From Schaalia georgiae DSM 6843 (lineage in GTDB: Bacteria > Actinomycetota > Actinomycetes > Actinomycetales > Actinomycetaceae): a DNA stretch of 64,000 nt. Below are positions 8,921 through 17,483 of this stretch, piece after piece (position 1 is the first letter of the stretch; every line of letters starts with the position of its first letter). Where the stretch lies: assembly GCF_000429245.1 (NCBI RefSeq), contig NZ_AUBM01000014.1:1-64000 (forward strand). The letters run 5' to 3'. A program made the translations under genes and the position numbers. The notes beneath the pieces are model-generated. The model had not been told where the DNA came from and searched no databases. It saw only the letters and a list, made by a program, of their open reading frames with translations.

Positions 8921-10495
8921 GTGAAACTGGAACTCAAGGGGATCACCAAACGGTTCGGACCCCTCGTCGCGAACAACAACATCAACCTCACTATTGAAGA
9001 AGGCCACATCCACGCGCTCCTCGGCGAGAACGGCGCGGGCAAGTCGACTCTCATGAACGTCTTGTACGGCCTCCACGAGCCCGACGAGGGCGAGATCCTC
9101 ATCGACGGCGAGCCCGTGCGCTTCAACGGGCCAGGGGATGCGGTGGCCGCGGGGATCGGCATGGTCCACCAGCACTTCATGCTCATTCCCGTTTTCACGG
9201 TCGCCGAGTCCATCGCCCTCGGATTCGAGCCGGTGCACCGGGCCGGCCTCATTGACACGGCGAAAGCGCGCAAGACAGTGGAGGAGGTGTCGGCGCGCTT
9301 CGGATTCGACCTGGATCCCGATGCGCTGATCGAGGACCTGCCCGTCGGCGCCCAGCAGCGCGTCGAGATCGTCAAGGCGCTGTCCCGCGAGGCGAAGGTG
9401 CTGATCCTCGACGAGCCCACGGCCGTCCTCACCCCGCAGGAGACCGACGAGCTCATGGCCATCATGCGCCAGCTGGCCGAGTCGGGCACGTCTATCGTCT
9501 TCATCACCCACAAGCTGCGCGAGGTGCGCGCCGTCGCCGACGACATCACCGTCATCCGCCGCGGCACCGTGGTGGGCACCGCCTCGCCCCAGTCCTCCGA
9601 ATCGGAGCTGGCGAACAAGATGGTCGGGCGCTCGGTCATGATGAAGGTCGAGAAGGCCCCCGCCTCGCCCAGCGGCGGCGGCCTCGTCTTCGACGACGTG
9701 TCGCTCCTGTCCCCCTCGGGCGTGCCGGTCCTCGACCACCTGTCCTTCAGTGTGGAGCGCGGCGAGATCGTCGCCGTCGCGGGCGTCCAGGGCAACGGCC
9801 AGACGGAGCTCGCCGAGGCGATCCTGGGCCTGCAGACGCCGGACTCGGGCACGATCAGCCTCGAGGGCGCCGACATCACCCGCACCAACCCCCGCGCCTC
9901 TCTGGACGCGGGAGTCGGGTTCATCCCCGAGGACCGGACCACGGACGGGATCATCGCCTCCTTCTCCATTGCGGACAACCTGGTCCTCGACCAATTCGGC
10001 GAGGCCCCCTTCTCGAAGGGGCCGATGCTCAAACTGGGCGTCATCGACGACAACGCCCACGCGAAGCAGGAGGAGTACGACATCCGCCTCACGGACGTGT
10101 CCGACCCGATTTCGTCCCTGTCGGGCGGCAACCAGCAGAAGGTCGTCGTCGCCCGCGAGATGTCCAAGGAGCTCAACCTGCTCGTGGCGAACCAGCCGAC
10201 CAGGGGCGTCGACGTCGGCTCCATCGAGTTCATCCACAAGCGCATCGTCGGAGTCAGGGACCAGGGGACGCCGGTCCTCGTCATCTCCTCCGAGCTCGAC
10301 GAGGTCCTCGCCCTGGCCGACCGGGTCGTCGTCATGTACCGGGGGAGGATCATGGGGATCGTTCCCGCCGACACTCCGCGCGACGTGCTGGGCCTGATGA
10401 TGGCGGGCGTCCCCCTCGACGAGGCCATGAGCGCTTCCGAGGAGCACAGCGACGAGTCCGGGGAAGGCCGCACGATGGAGGGTGAGACCCGATGA
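8921..10495 (+). CDS. nupA: Nucleoside ABC importer, tandem ATP-binding subunit
   Basis: A 524-residue protein with two ABC domains that powers uptake. The N-terminal half has Walker A GENGAGKST (about 38), a degenerate signature PVGAQQRVEI and Walker B KVLILDEPTAVL. The C-terminal half has a variant A loop GVQGNGQTE, signature LSGGNQQK and a B motif LLVANQPTRGVDVG lacking the usual acidic Asp-Glu pair. This asymmetry is normal for RbsA/NupA-type subunits. The start is GTG 8921 with GGAAGGGAAGG upstream. Its last codons overlap the first permease by 4 bp (ATGA), so the three proteins are made coupled. Sugar importers share this layout; the BMP-type partner and the nucleoside catabolic genes next door favour nucleosides. 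Confidence 0.9.
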   Translation: MKLELKGITKRFGPLVANNNINLTIEEGHIHALLGENGAGKSTLMNVLYGLHEPDEGEILIDGEPVRFNGPGDAVAAGIGMVHQHFMLIPVFTVAESIALGFEPVHRAGLIDTAKARKTVEEVSARFGFDLDPDALIEDLPVGAQQRVEIVKALSREAKVLILDEPTAVLTPQETDELMAIMRQLAESGTSIVFITHKLREVRAVADDITVIRRGTVVGTASPQSSESELANKMVGRSVMMKVEKAPASPSGGGLVFDDVSLLSPSGVPVLDHLSFSVERGEIVAVAGVQGNGQTELAEAILGLQTPDSGTISLEGADITRTNPRASLDAGVGFIPEDRTTDGIIASFSIADNLVLDQFGEAPFSKGPMLKLGVIDDNAHAKQEEYDIRLTDVSDPISSLSGGNQQKVVVAREMSKELNLLVANQPTRGVDVGSIEFIHKRIVGVRDQGTPVLVISSELDEVLALADRVVVMYRGRIMGIVPADTPRDVLGLMMAGVPLDEAMSASEEHSDESGEGRTMEGETR

Positions 10496-11799
10496 ACAAG
10501 ACCGCACACCAGTCGAAAGCGATGATCGTCCTGCGCCACGTCCTGGGGACGCGGTGGCTCGTCGCGATCCTCGCAGTCCTCATCGCCTTCGCCCTCGGGG
10601 CGATCCTCATCGTCATGACGGGAGCGTCCGTTTCCGAGGCGTACTACGCAATGTTCCGCGGGGCGGTCTTCGATCCGAACGCGGCGTCGTTCCAGCGTCA
10701 GATCAAGCCGCTGACCGACTCCCTGTTCTACGCGATCCCCCTGATCATCGGCGGGCTCGGCCTGGCGCTGGGCTTCCGGGCGGGCCTGTTCAACATCGGC
10801 GGGCAGGGCCAGGTGGTCTTCGGCGCGCTGGCCGCCGTCTGGGTCGGCTTCTCGCTGCACCTGCCGCCCGTGCTCCACACAGCCGTCGCGCTCGGCGCGG
10901 CGATGCTCGCCGGAGCCGTGTACGCGGGCATCGCCGGCGTCCTCAAGGCGCGGACCGGGGCGAACGAGGTGATCGTGACGATCATGCTCAACTCGATCGC
11001 CGGCCTGGCGCTGGGCTACATCCTCTCCCAGAAGGCATGGCAGGTCGCGGGGTCGAACCAGCCGCAAACGCCCAAGGTCGCGGAGACGGCCGCGTTCACG
11101 CGTCTGCTGCCCGCCCCCTTCAAACTGCACGGCGGGATCGTGATCGCGCTCCTGGCGGTCTGCGTCTTCTGGTGGCTCATCGAGCGCTCGACGCTGGGCT
11201 TCCAGCTGCGCGCCGTCGGCGCGAACCCGGACGCCGCTCGCACGGCAGGCATCTCCGTCGGAAGCGTCACAGCGGCGACCATGGCGATCTCCGGTGCCTT
11301 CATGGGGCTGGCCGGGGCCAATGAGGCCCTGGGGACCATCGGCTACGTCTCCAGGGACGTGGCCGGATCCATCGGTTTCGACGCGATCACCGTCGCGCTG
11401 CTCGGGCGGAACAAGCCCCTGGGGACCTTCGGGGCGGGCCTGCTCTTCGGCGCGTTCAAAGCGGGCGGCTACGCCATGCAGGCCAAGGGCGTCCCGATCA
11501 ATATGATCCTCATCCTGCAGTCGGTCATCGTCCTGCTCATCGCCGCACCCGCCCTGGTGCGCTGGCTGTTCCGCCTGCCCAAGGAGAACAAGACGGGCCT
11601 GCGCGCCCAGCTCGCGGCGCTCGGAGCGGACCCGGCGGACGCCTCCGCTGGGGCTGCCGCAGACGCGCCGGCCGCGACTGATGGGAAGGCGGCTGGCGCC
11701 GCGACCGGCGAGCCCGAGGGCGCGAGCGCCCAGGGCACTGACGGGGGCGAGCGGGAGCCGCGGGACCGGGCGCCCGAATCGAAAGGAGAAGCGCGATGA
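10492..11799 (+). CDS. nupB: Nucleoside ABC importer permease 1
   Basis: A 435-residue integral membrane protein of the BPD_transp_2 family. Multiple hydrophobic helices run from about residue 20 to 365, with the conserved GLALGFRAGLFNIGGQGQ segment and a GANEVIVTIMLNSIAG cytoplasmic loop that contacts the ATPase. The last 65 residues form an Ala/Gly/Asp/Glu-rich cytoplasmic tail with no known domain, longer than in most homologues. Start and stop overlap both neighbours by 4 bp (ATGA). It should pair with the next gene product to form the channel. Confidence 0.88.
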   Translation: MNKTAHQSKAMIVLRHVLGTRWLVAILAVLIAFALGAILIVMTGASVSEAYYAMFRGAVFDPNAASFQRQIKPLTDSLFYAIPLIIGGLGLALGFRAGLFNIGGQGQVVFGALAAVWVGFSLHLPPVLHTAVALGAAMLAGAVYAGIAGVLKARTGANEVIVTIMLNSIAGLALGYILSQKAWQVAGSNQPQTPKVAETAAFTRLLPAPFKLHGGIVIALLAVCVFWWLIERSTLGFQLRAVGANPDAARTAGISVGSVTAATMAISGAFMGLAGANEALGTIGYVSRDVAGSIGFDAITVALLGRNKPLGTFGAGLLFGAFKAGGYAMQAKGVPINMILILQSVIVLLIAAPALVRWLFRLPKENKTGLRAQLAALGADPADASAGAAADAPAATDGKAAGAATGEPEGASAQGTDGGEREPRDRAPESKGEAR

Positions 11800-13070
11800 G
11801 TGAGGCACGGACGATGGAAGACATTCAGGTCAAGCGCTCGTGGAAGATGCCGGTCGTCTACGCCCTCGCGGCGGTGCTCCTCGGCTTCTTCGCCTTCACC
11901 GCCCGGGGGGATGTCACCCTGCGCCTCAACGACAAGTCGCAGAGCCTGAACATCCCGGACATCGTGGCTGCGGGCGCGCCGATCCTGTGCGTCCTCTTCC
12001 TCTTCAACGCAGTGATCGCGGCGTGGAGCGCCTACTCCACGTTCCAGCGCCGGACGAACCCGCGCGCCCTCGAAACGGCCATGATGGGCGTCGCCGGAGT
12101 CGCCACCGTCCTCGGATTCCTCGTCTTCGCGGGATCGGGTTCCAACGGCGCGGTGACACTCACCTCCACGCTGGTGTCCACGGTCGCGATCTCGACGCCG
12201 CTGATCTTCGGCGCCCTGTCGGGCGTGGTCTCCGAGCACGTCGGCGTCGTCAACATCGCGATCGAGGGCGACCTGCTGGTGGGCGCATTCGCCGGGGTCA
12301 TGGCGGCGTCGTTCTTCCGCACCCCCTACGCGGGGGTCATCGCGGCCCCGATCGCGGGGGCGCTGCTGGGCAGCCTGCTGGCCCTGTTCTCCGTGAAGTA
12401 CGGGGTCGATCAGATCATCGTCGGCGTCGTGCTCAACGTGCTGGCCCTCGGGCTGACGACTTTCTTCTACGGGACGCTGATGAAGGACGCCCCCCAGGAG
12501 CTGAACACCAACCAGTTCGCGCTCGGCGCTGTCAAGATCCCGCTGCTGGCGGAGATCCCGATCATCGGCCCGGTGTTCTTCAGCCAGACGATCCTGGTCT
12601 ACCTGATGTACGCGGCGGTCGTGCTGCTCACCGTCTTCCTGTACCGGTCCCGCTGGGGCCTGCGCCTGCGGGCGTGCGGCGAGCACCCGAGGGCCGCGGA
12701 CACGGTCGGCATCAACGTCAACCGCACCCGTGCGACGAACGCCATCCTCGGCTCGGCGTTCGCGGGGCTGGGCGGCGCGGTCTTCACCCTGGGCTCGGGA
12801 CTGTCGTTCACGGAGAACATCTCCGCGGGCAACGGCTACATCGCCCTAGCGGCGATGATCCTGGGCAAGTGGCACCCGTTGGGGGCCATGGGCGCCGCCA
12901 TCATGTTCGGATTCGCGCAGGCCGTCGCCCGGCTGCTGCCGAACATCGAGCCGTCGATCCCCTCGGACCTCGTCTCGATGATCCCCTACGTGGTGACGAT
13001 CATCGCCGTCGCCGGGTTCGTCGGCAAGTCGCGCGCCCCCGCCGCTGAGAACGTCCCCTACGTCAAGTGA
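11796..13070 (+). CDS. nupC: Nucleoside ABC importer permease 2
   Basis: A 424-residue partner of the preceding permease and of the same superfamily. After about 20 charged residues, helices run throughout. The family hallmark GVVSEHVGVVNIAIEGDLLVGAF and the coupling segment VDQIIVGVVLNVLALG are present (quoted in parts, starting near residues 145 and 205). It starts at ATG 11796, overlapping the previous stop, with GAAAGGAG upstream. It is separated from cdd by only 22 bp, so uptake and deamination of nucleosides are probably on one transcript. Confidence 0.88.
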   Translation: MSEARTMEDIQVKRSWKMPVVYALAAVLLGFFAFTARGDVTLRLNDKSQSLNIPDIVAAGAPILCVLFLFNAVIAAWSAYSTFQRRTNPRALETAMMGVAGVATVLGFLVFAGSGSNGAVTLTSTLVSTVAISTPLIFGALSGVVSEHVGVVNIAIEGDLLVGAFAGVMAASFFRTPYAGVIAAPIAGALLGSLLALFSVKYGVDQIIVGVVLNVLALGLTTFFYGTLMKDAPQELNTNQFALGAVKIPLLAEIPIIGPVFFSQTILVYLMYAAVVLLTVFLYRSRWGLRLRACGEHPRAADTVGINVNRTRATNAILGSAFAGLGGAVFTLGSGLSFTENISAGNGYIALAAMILGKWHPLGAMGAAIMFGFAQAVARLLPNIEPSIPSDLVSMIPYVVTIIAVAGFVGKSRAPAAENVPYVK

Positions 13071-13092
13071 GCGGGCAACTGGGAGGACCATC

Positions 13093-13512
13093 ATGGTGGA
13101 TGTGGATTGGCAACGGCTGAGCGCCCTCGCCGTTGAGGCGATGGAACGGGCCTACTGCCCCTACAGCGGCTTCCCCGTGGGCGCCGCGGGGCTGACCGCC
13201 GACGGGCGGCTGGTCTCGGGGTGCAACGTGGAGAACGCGGGGTACGGGTGCACCCTGTGCGCCGAGTGCTCCATGGTCAGCGAGCTCGTGCGCACGGGGG
13301 GCGGCCGCCTGGTCGCCGTCGCCTGCGTCAACGGGAACAAGGAACCGGTGGCCCCCTGCGGGCGCTGCCGCCAGGTCATCTACGAGCACGGCGGCGACGA
13401 GTGCGCCGTCCTCATGCCCGCGGGTGCCATGACGATGCGGGAAGTGCTTCCCGGCGCCTTCGGACCCGACGACCTGGGCGAAGTGGCGGGCGCTGCGGCG
13501 CCCCGCGTTTGA
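13093..13512 (+). CDS. cdd: Cytidine deaminase
   Basis: A 139-residue enzyme of usual size for the homotetrameric form that converts (deoxy)cytidine to (deoxy)uridine with release of ammonia. Zinc ligands Cys56, Cys89 and Cys92 and catalytic Glu58 are visible in TLCAECSMV and APCGRCRQV; the substrate loop GCNVEN is at 43-48. GGGAGG lies before the ATG. Lying just downstream of the importer and upstream of deoA, it channels cytidine into the uridine/thymidine phosphorylase step. Confidence 0.95.
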   Translation: MVDVDWQRLSALAVEAMERAYCPYSGFPVGAAGLTADGRLVSGCNVENAGYGCTLCAECSMVSELVRTGGGRLVAVACVNGNKEPVAPCGRCRQVIYEHGGDECAVLMPAGAMTMREVLPGAFGPDDLGEVAGAAAPRV

Positions 13513-13518
13513 GATCAC

Positions 13519-13549
13519 GGGGGCGGGGACGGGAGCCGTCCCCGCCCCC
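13519..13549 (+). terminator. Hairpin between cdd and deoA
   Basis: A perfect 14-bp stem (13519-13532 with 13536-13549) and a 3-nt loop, GAG, with no T-run. deoA follows closely with its own ribosome site, so this may only partly reduce read-through. Confidence 0.6.
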
Positions 13550-13579
13550 CGCATACGGAGACCATGGAAGAAGGAAGAG

Positions 13580-14863
13580 ATGGAACAGTTCGACGCGGTT
13601 GACGTCATCCGCACCAAGCGCGACGGCGGCGTGCTCAGCCATGACCAGATCCGCTGGGTGATCGACGCCTACACGAGGGGCGTGGTCAAGGACGAGCAGA
13701 TGGCGGCACTCGCCATGGCCGTCTTCCTGCGCGGGATGGGACGCGCGGAGATCTCCCAATGGACGCGGGCGATGATCGAGTCGGGGGAGCGCATGGATTT
13801 CTCCGGTATCGGGCGCCCCACGGCCGACAAGCACTCGACGGGGGGAGTCGGCGACAAGATCACGCTCCCCCTGGCGCCCTTGGTCGCCACTTTCGGCGTC
13901 GCCGTCCCCCAGCTGTCCGGGCGGGGCCTGGGGCACACCGGCGGTACCCTCGACAAGCTCGAGTCCATTCCCGGATGGCGGGCCTCGTTGTCCAACGATG
14001 AGGTCCTCCACCAGTTGGGCGAGGGATGCGGCGCGGTGATCTGCGCGGCGGGATCGGGCCTGGCGCCCGCGGACAAGAAGCTCTACGCCCTCAGGGACAT
14101 CACCTCGACGGTCGATTGCATCCCCCTGATCGCCTCGTCGATCATGTCGAAGAAGATCGCGGAGGGCACGGGCTCGCTGGTCCTCGACGTGAAAGTCGGC
14201 TCCGGCGCGTTCATGAAGGACATCGACGACGCCCGCGAGCTCGCGCGCACCATGGTCGATCTGGGCGCCGACGCGGGCGTGAGGACCCGGGCGCTCCTCA
14301 CAGACATGTCGACGCCGCTGGGCCTGACGGTCGGCAACGCCCTGGAGGTCGCCGAATCGGTCGAGGTCCTGGCGGGCGGTGGGCCCGCGGACGTCGTCGA
14401 TCTGACGGTGGCGCTGGCGCGGGAGATGCTGGAGTCGGCGGGAGTGCGCGACGCGGACGTCGAGGCCGCCCTGGCCGACGGCCGCGCCATGGACACGTGG
14501 CGGGCCATGGTCCGCGAGCAGGGCGGCGACCCCGACGCGCCGCTGCCGGTCTCGAAGCACACGCACACGGTCTGCGCGGAGGCGGACGGCGTGCTCGGGG
14601 CGCTCGACGCCCTCGCCGTCGGCGTCGCGTCGTGGCGCCTGGGCGCCGGGCGCGCGGTGAAGGACGATCCCGTTCAGGCGGGGGCCGGTATCGAGCTGCA
14701 CGCCAAACCGGGCCAGCGCGTCCGCAAGGGGCAGCCCCTGCTCACGCTGCACACGGACGACGAATGGCGCATCCCCCGCGCGCTCGAATCGCTGGAAGGC
14801 GGGATCGGGATCGGGGACAGCGCGCCCGAGGAGCGCGGAGTCGTCCTCGAACGCGTCGAGTGA
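13580..14863 (+). CDS. deoA: Thymidine / pyrimidine-nucleoside phosphorylase
   Basis: A 427-residue enzyme splitting thymidine, deoxyuridine or uridine with phosphate into base and (deoxy)ribose-1-phosphate. It shows the N-terminal helical domain, the phosphate-binding DKHSTGGVGDKITL (about 83-96), the family signature GRGLGHTGGTLDKLES and the C-terminal pyrimidine-nucleoside-phosphorylase domain (about 340-410). AAGGAAGAG lies before the ATG. The length matches DeoA and Pdp. It belongs with deoD, deoC and the mutase in the same cluster. Whether it prefers deoxy- or ribonucleosides cannot be read from the sequence. Confidence 0.94.
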   Translation: MEQFDAVDVIRTKRDGGVLSHDQIRWVIDAYTRGVVKDEQMAALAMAVFLRGMGRAEISQWTRAMIESGERMDFSGIGRPTADKHSTGGVGDKITLPLAPLVATFGVAVPQLSGRGLGHTGGTLDKLESIPGWRASLSNDEVLHQLGEGCGAVICAAGSGLAPADKKLYALRDITSTVDCIPLIASSIMSKKIAEGTGSLVLDVKVGSGAFMKDIDDARELARTMVDLGADAGVRTRALLTDMSTPLGLTVGNALEVAESVEVLAGGGPADVVDLTVALAREMLESAGVRDADVEAALADGRAMDTWRAMVREQGGDPDAPLPVSKHTHTVCAEADGVLGALDALAVGVASWRLGAGRAVKDDPVQAGAGIELHAKPGQRVRKGQPLLTLHTDDEWRIPRALESLEGGIGIGDSAPEERGVVLERVE

Positions 14864-14865
14864 GC

Positions 14866-14899
14866 GGCCCGGGGGCAGGGCGCGCGCCCTGCCGGGGCC
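14866..14899 (+). terminator. Hairpin after deoA
   Basis: An 8-bp inner stem (GGCAGGGC 14874-14881 with GCCCTGCC 14886-14893) around GCGC, extended by GGCCC with GGGCC across a small internal loop. A likely terminator or intercistronic structure before the regulator gene. Confidence 0.5.
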
Positions 14900-14939
14900 G
14901 GAGGCGGGCGCGCGGCGCCCGGGGAAGCGGGGGAGACCG

Positions 14940-15938
14940 GTGGATAAGAGGGACGAGCAGGCGATCGCCGCCGTCAAACTGTACTTCGAGCGCGGTTTGA
15001 GCCAGGCGGAGGTGGCCACCGCGATGGGGCTGTCGCGCCCCACCGTGGCCAAACTCCTCCAGCGCGGCAAGGAGGCCGGGTTCGTGACCATCACGATCCA
15101 CGACCCCCGTGAGACCTCGTCGGAGCTGGCGCGCCGTTTGGAGGAGCGCTTCGGGTTGGCCGAGGCCCGCGTCGTCCATATGGACGTGCCGGGCGGGACC
15201 GATCTGCTCGACGAACTCGGGCGCGCCGGGGCGGACTTGGTCGCCGAACTGGTGCACGACGGAATGAGCGTCGGCATCTCCTGGGGGCAGACCATGAGCG
15301 CCGTCGCCTCCCACCTGCACCACACCGCGCGCAGCGATGTCACGGTCGTCCAGCTCAAAGGGGGCAGCTCGTACTCCGAGCTCGCCACGAACGACTTCGA
15401 GATCATGCGCGCCTTCTGCGACACCCTGAACGCGACGGCCATGTACCTGCCGCTCCCCGCGATCTTCCAGGACGTCAGGACGCTGAACGTCGTCAAACGG
15501 GATCCCCATATCGCCAAGATCCTCGAGGCGGGCAGGCAGGCGGACGCCGTGGTCTTCACCGTGGGCTCCATCGGGCGCCAGAGCCTGATCCTCAACCTCG
15601 GGCACCTCAACGACCAGGAGGTCGAGGAACTGGTGGAGCGCTCCGCGGGCGACGCCTGCTCCCGTTTCTACACCAGGGAAGGCGCGTGCGCGGTCCCCGC
15701 GATCGACAAGAGGACGGCGGGCATCTCCTTGGAGGACCTCGCCTCGCGCCCGATCCGGCTCCTGGTGGCGGGGGGCCAGCACAAGGCCGTCGCGCTGGGC
15801 ACGGCCCTGCGGATGGGACTGGCGAGCCACCTCGTCACGGACCAGAGACTAGCCACGGCCCTGCTGGAGGAAGACGGCGAGGGGGCCGCCCGGAATCCGG
15901 GAGCGGGGCCGGGGACCAGCGTCAGGGCCGGTGTGTGA
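14940..15938 (+). CDS. deoR: SorC/DeoR-family transcriptional regulator of deoxynucleoside genes
   Basis: A 332-residue regulator. An N-terminal helix-turn-helix (about 8-45; AAVKLYFERGLSQAEVAT, then GLSRPTVAKLLQRGK) precedes a sugar-binding domain of the SorC type (about 60-315; GISWGQTMSAVASHL, VQLKGGSS, VVFTVGSIG). Family members bind a phosphorylated sugar; the DeoR of Bacillus subtilis, of this family, senses deoxyribose-5-phosphate and represses the deo genes. The position between deoA and deoD fits that role. It starts with GTG 14940 behind a purine-rich stretch. A candidate operator lies just downstream, before deoD, and similar sites precede the nuclease and importer genes. Confidence 0.85.
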   Translation: MDKRDEQAIAAVKLYFERGLSQAEVATAMGLSRPTVAKLLQRGKEAGFVTITIHDPRETSSELARRLEERFGLAEARVVHMDVPGGTDLLDELGRAGADLVAELVHDGMSVGISWGQTMSAVASHLHHTARSDVTVVQLKGGSSYSELATNDFEIMRAFCDTLNATAMYLPLPAIFQDVRTLNVVKRDPHIAKILEAGRQADAVVFTVGSIGRQSLILNLGHLNDQEVEELVERSAGDACSRFYTREGACAVPAIDKRTAGISLEDLASRPIRLLVAGGQHKAVALGTALRMGLASHLVTDQRLATALLEEDGEGAARNPGAGPGTSVRAGV

Positions 15939-15952
15939 TCCGTCCCCGCGTG

Positions 15953-16027
15953 GAACATTTGTCAACCCACGGTCTGACATTTCGCTACTTCCTAGGGTAG
16001 TATCCAGTAGTGGGGCGATGACGCCCC
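15953..16027 (+). promoter_or_regulatory. Promoter, operator-like site and leader hairpin of deoD-deoC-mutase
   Basis: GAACATTTGTCAACC (15953-15967) resembles the site at 7642-7628. CTGACA (15974-15979), an 18-nt spacer and TAGTAT (15998-16003) make the promoter. TGTCA (15960-15964) and TGACA (15975-15979) form an inverted repeat overlapping the -35. In the leader, GGGGCG-ATGA-CGCCCC (16012-16027) can fold as a 6-bp hairpin. Confidence 0.55.
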
Positions 16028-16070
16028 TCAGTCACATACAGAGTCCGACCCACTCAGGAGTGGAGCACAG

Positions 16071-16778
16071 ATGAAGTCGACAGCCCACATCGATCCGCAG
16101 GCCCCCATCGCACCGACCGTCCTGATGCCGGGGGATCCCCTGCGCGCGAAGTTCATCGCCGAGAACTACCTCGAGGACGCGAAGCAGTTCAACTCGGTCC
16201 GCAATATGCTCGGTTTCACGGGCACCTACCAGGGGACCCCCGTTTCGGTCATGGGATCGGGCATGGGGATCCCCTCGATCTCCCTGTACGCCTGGGAGCT
16301 CATCCACGTCTTCGACTGCAAGCGGCTCATCCGCATCGGCACGTGCGGCGCCCTCCAGGAGGGCATCAACCTCTACGACGTCGTCATCGCCCAGGCCGCC
16401 TGCTCCAACTCGGCGTTCATGGACCAGTACAACCTGCCCGGCACCTACGCCCCCATCGGCTCCTACCGCCTCATCGAGGCAGTCCGAGAGCTCGCCAAGA
16501 GCAAGGGCGTCACCTCGCACGTGGGCAACATCCTGTCCTCGGACACCTTCTACAACGCCGACCCGACTTTCAACGACCGCTGGAAGAAGATGGGCATCAT
16601 GGCCATCGAGATGGAGACCGCGGGCCTGTACGCCACGGCCGCCGAGGCGGGCGCCGAGGCGCTCGGCATCTTCACCGTCTCCGACTCCATCGTCACCGGG
16701 GCCGTGACCACGCCCGCCGAGCGCCAGACCGCCTTCACCCAGATGATGGAGCTCGCGCTCTCGCTCGCGGGGATCTGA
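16071..16778 (+). CDS. deoD: Purine-nucleoside phosphorylase, DeoD type
   Basis: A 235-residue enzyme of the usual hexameric bacterial type that phosphorolyses purine (deoxy)nucleosides. Visible landmarks are the N-terminal [16 protein letters not shown] phosphate loop, [24 protein letters not shown], the MEMETAGL-equivalent [10 protein letters not shown] at about 180 and VSDSIVTG, which holds the catalytic Asp of this family. The ATG at 16071 follows CAGGAGTGGAG. It is the first gene of a tight deoD-deoC-mutase unit with its own promoter. Confidence 0.95.
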   Translation: MKSTAHIDPQAPIAPTVLMPGDPLRAKFIAENYLEDAKQFNSVRNMLGFTGTYQGTPVSVMGSGMGIPSISLYAWELIHVFDCKRLIRIGTCGALQEGINLYDVVIAQAACSNSAFMDQYNLPGTYAPIGSYRLIEAVRELAKSKGVTSHVGNILSSDTFYNADPTFNDRWKKMGIMAIEMETAGLYATAAEAGAEALGIFTVSDSIVTGAVTTPAERQTAFTQMMELALSLAGI

Positions 16779-16819
16779 GGGAGACCCCTCGCCCGAACGG
16801 ATCTGAAAAGGATGGATGT

Positions 16820-17473
16820 ATGAGAAGAACTGACGTGGCGCGCATGATCGACCACACGATCCTCAAACCCGAGGCGACCTCGGCCGATGTCGCCAGAATC
16901 GTGGCTGAGGGCTCGGAGCTGGGCACCTACTCGGTGTGCGTCTCCCCCTCGATGCTCCCCCTGAGCGCGCCCCCGGGGCTCAAGGTCGCCTGCGTCGTCG
17001 GATTCCCCTCCGGCGCCGTCAAACCGGAGGTCAAAGCCTTCGAGGCCGCGCGCGCGGTCGCGGACGGGGCCGATGAGGTCGACATGGTCATCAACATCGC
17101 GCTCGTCAAAGAGGGCAGGGCGGACGAGTTGGAGGCCGAGATCCGGGGGGTCCGCGACGCGGTCCCCGCTCCGGGGGTCCTCAAGGTCATCATCGAGTCC
17201 GCCGCCCTCACCGACGAGGAGATCGTCATGGCGTGCGGCGCGGCTGTGCGCGCAGGCGCCGACTTCGTGAAGACCTCCACCGGTTTCCACCCCGCCGGCG
17301 GGGCCAGTGCCCACGCTGTCGCGCTCATGCGCGCCACCGTCGGGGACGCCCTGGGCGTCAAGGCCTCGGGAGGCATCCGCGACGCGGCAACCGCGCTCGC
17401 GATGATCGAAGCGGGCGCCTCCCGCCTCGGCGTTTCAGCGACCGTCGCCATCCTGGCGGGGCTCGACGACTGA
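16820..17473 (+). CDS. deoC: Deoxyribose-phosphate aldolase
   Basis: A 217-residue class I aldolase splitting 2-deoxyribose-5-phosphate into glyceraldehyde-3-phosphate and acetaldehyde. The start is ATG 16820 with AAAAGGAT upstream; an open frame extends upstream but overlaps deoD. Active-site residues are visible: Schiff-base Lys151 in FVKTSTGF, proton-relay Lys181 in VKASGGIR and Asp88 in [21 protein letters not shown] near the N-terminus is typical of the family. It is 10 bp from the mutase gene that supplies its substrate. Confidence 0.95.
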   Translation: MRRTDVARMIDHTILKPEATSADVARIVAEGSELGTYSVCVSPSMLPLSAPPGLKVACVVGFPSGAVKPEVKAFEAARAVADGADEVDMVINIALVKEGRADELEAEIRGVRDAVPAPGVLKVIIESAALTDEEIVMACGAAVRAGADFVKTSTGFHPAGGASAHAVALMRATVGDALGVKASGGIRDAATALAMIEAGASRLGVSATVAILAGLDD

Positions 17474-17483
17474 AGGAGGAACA

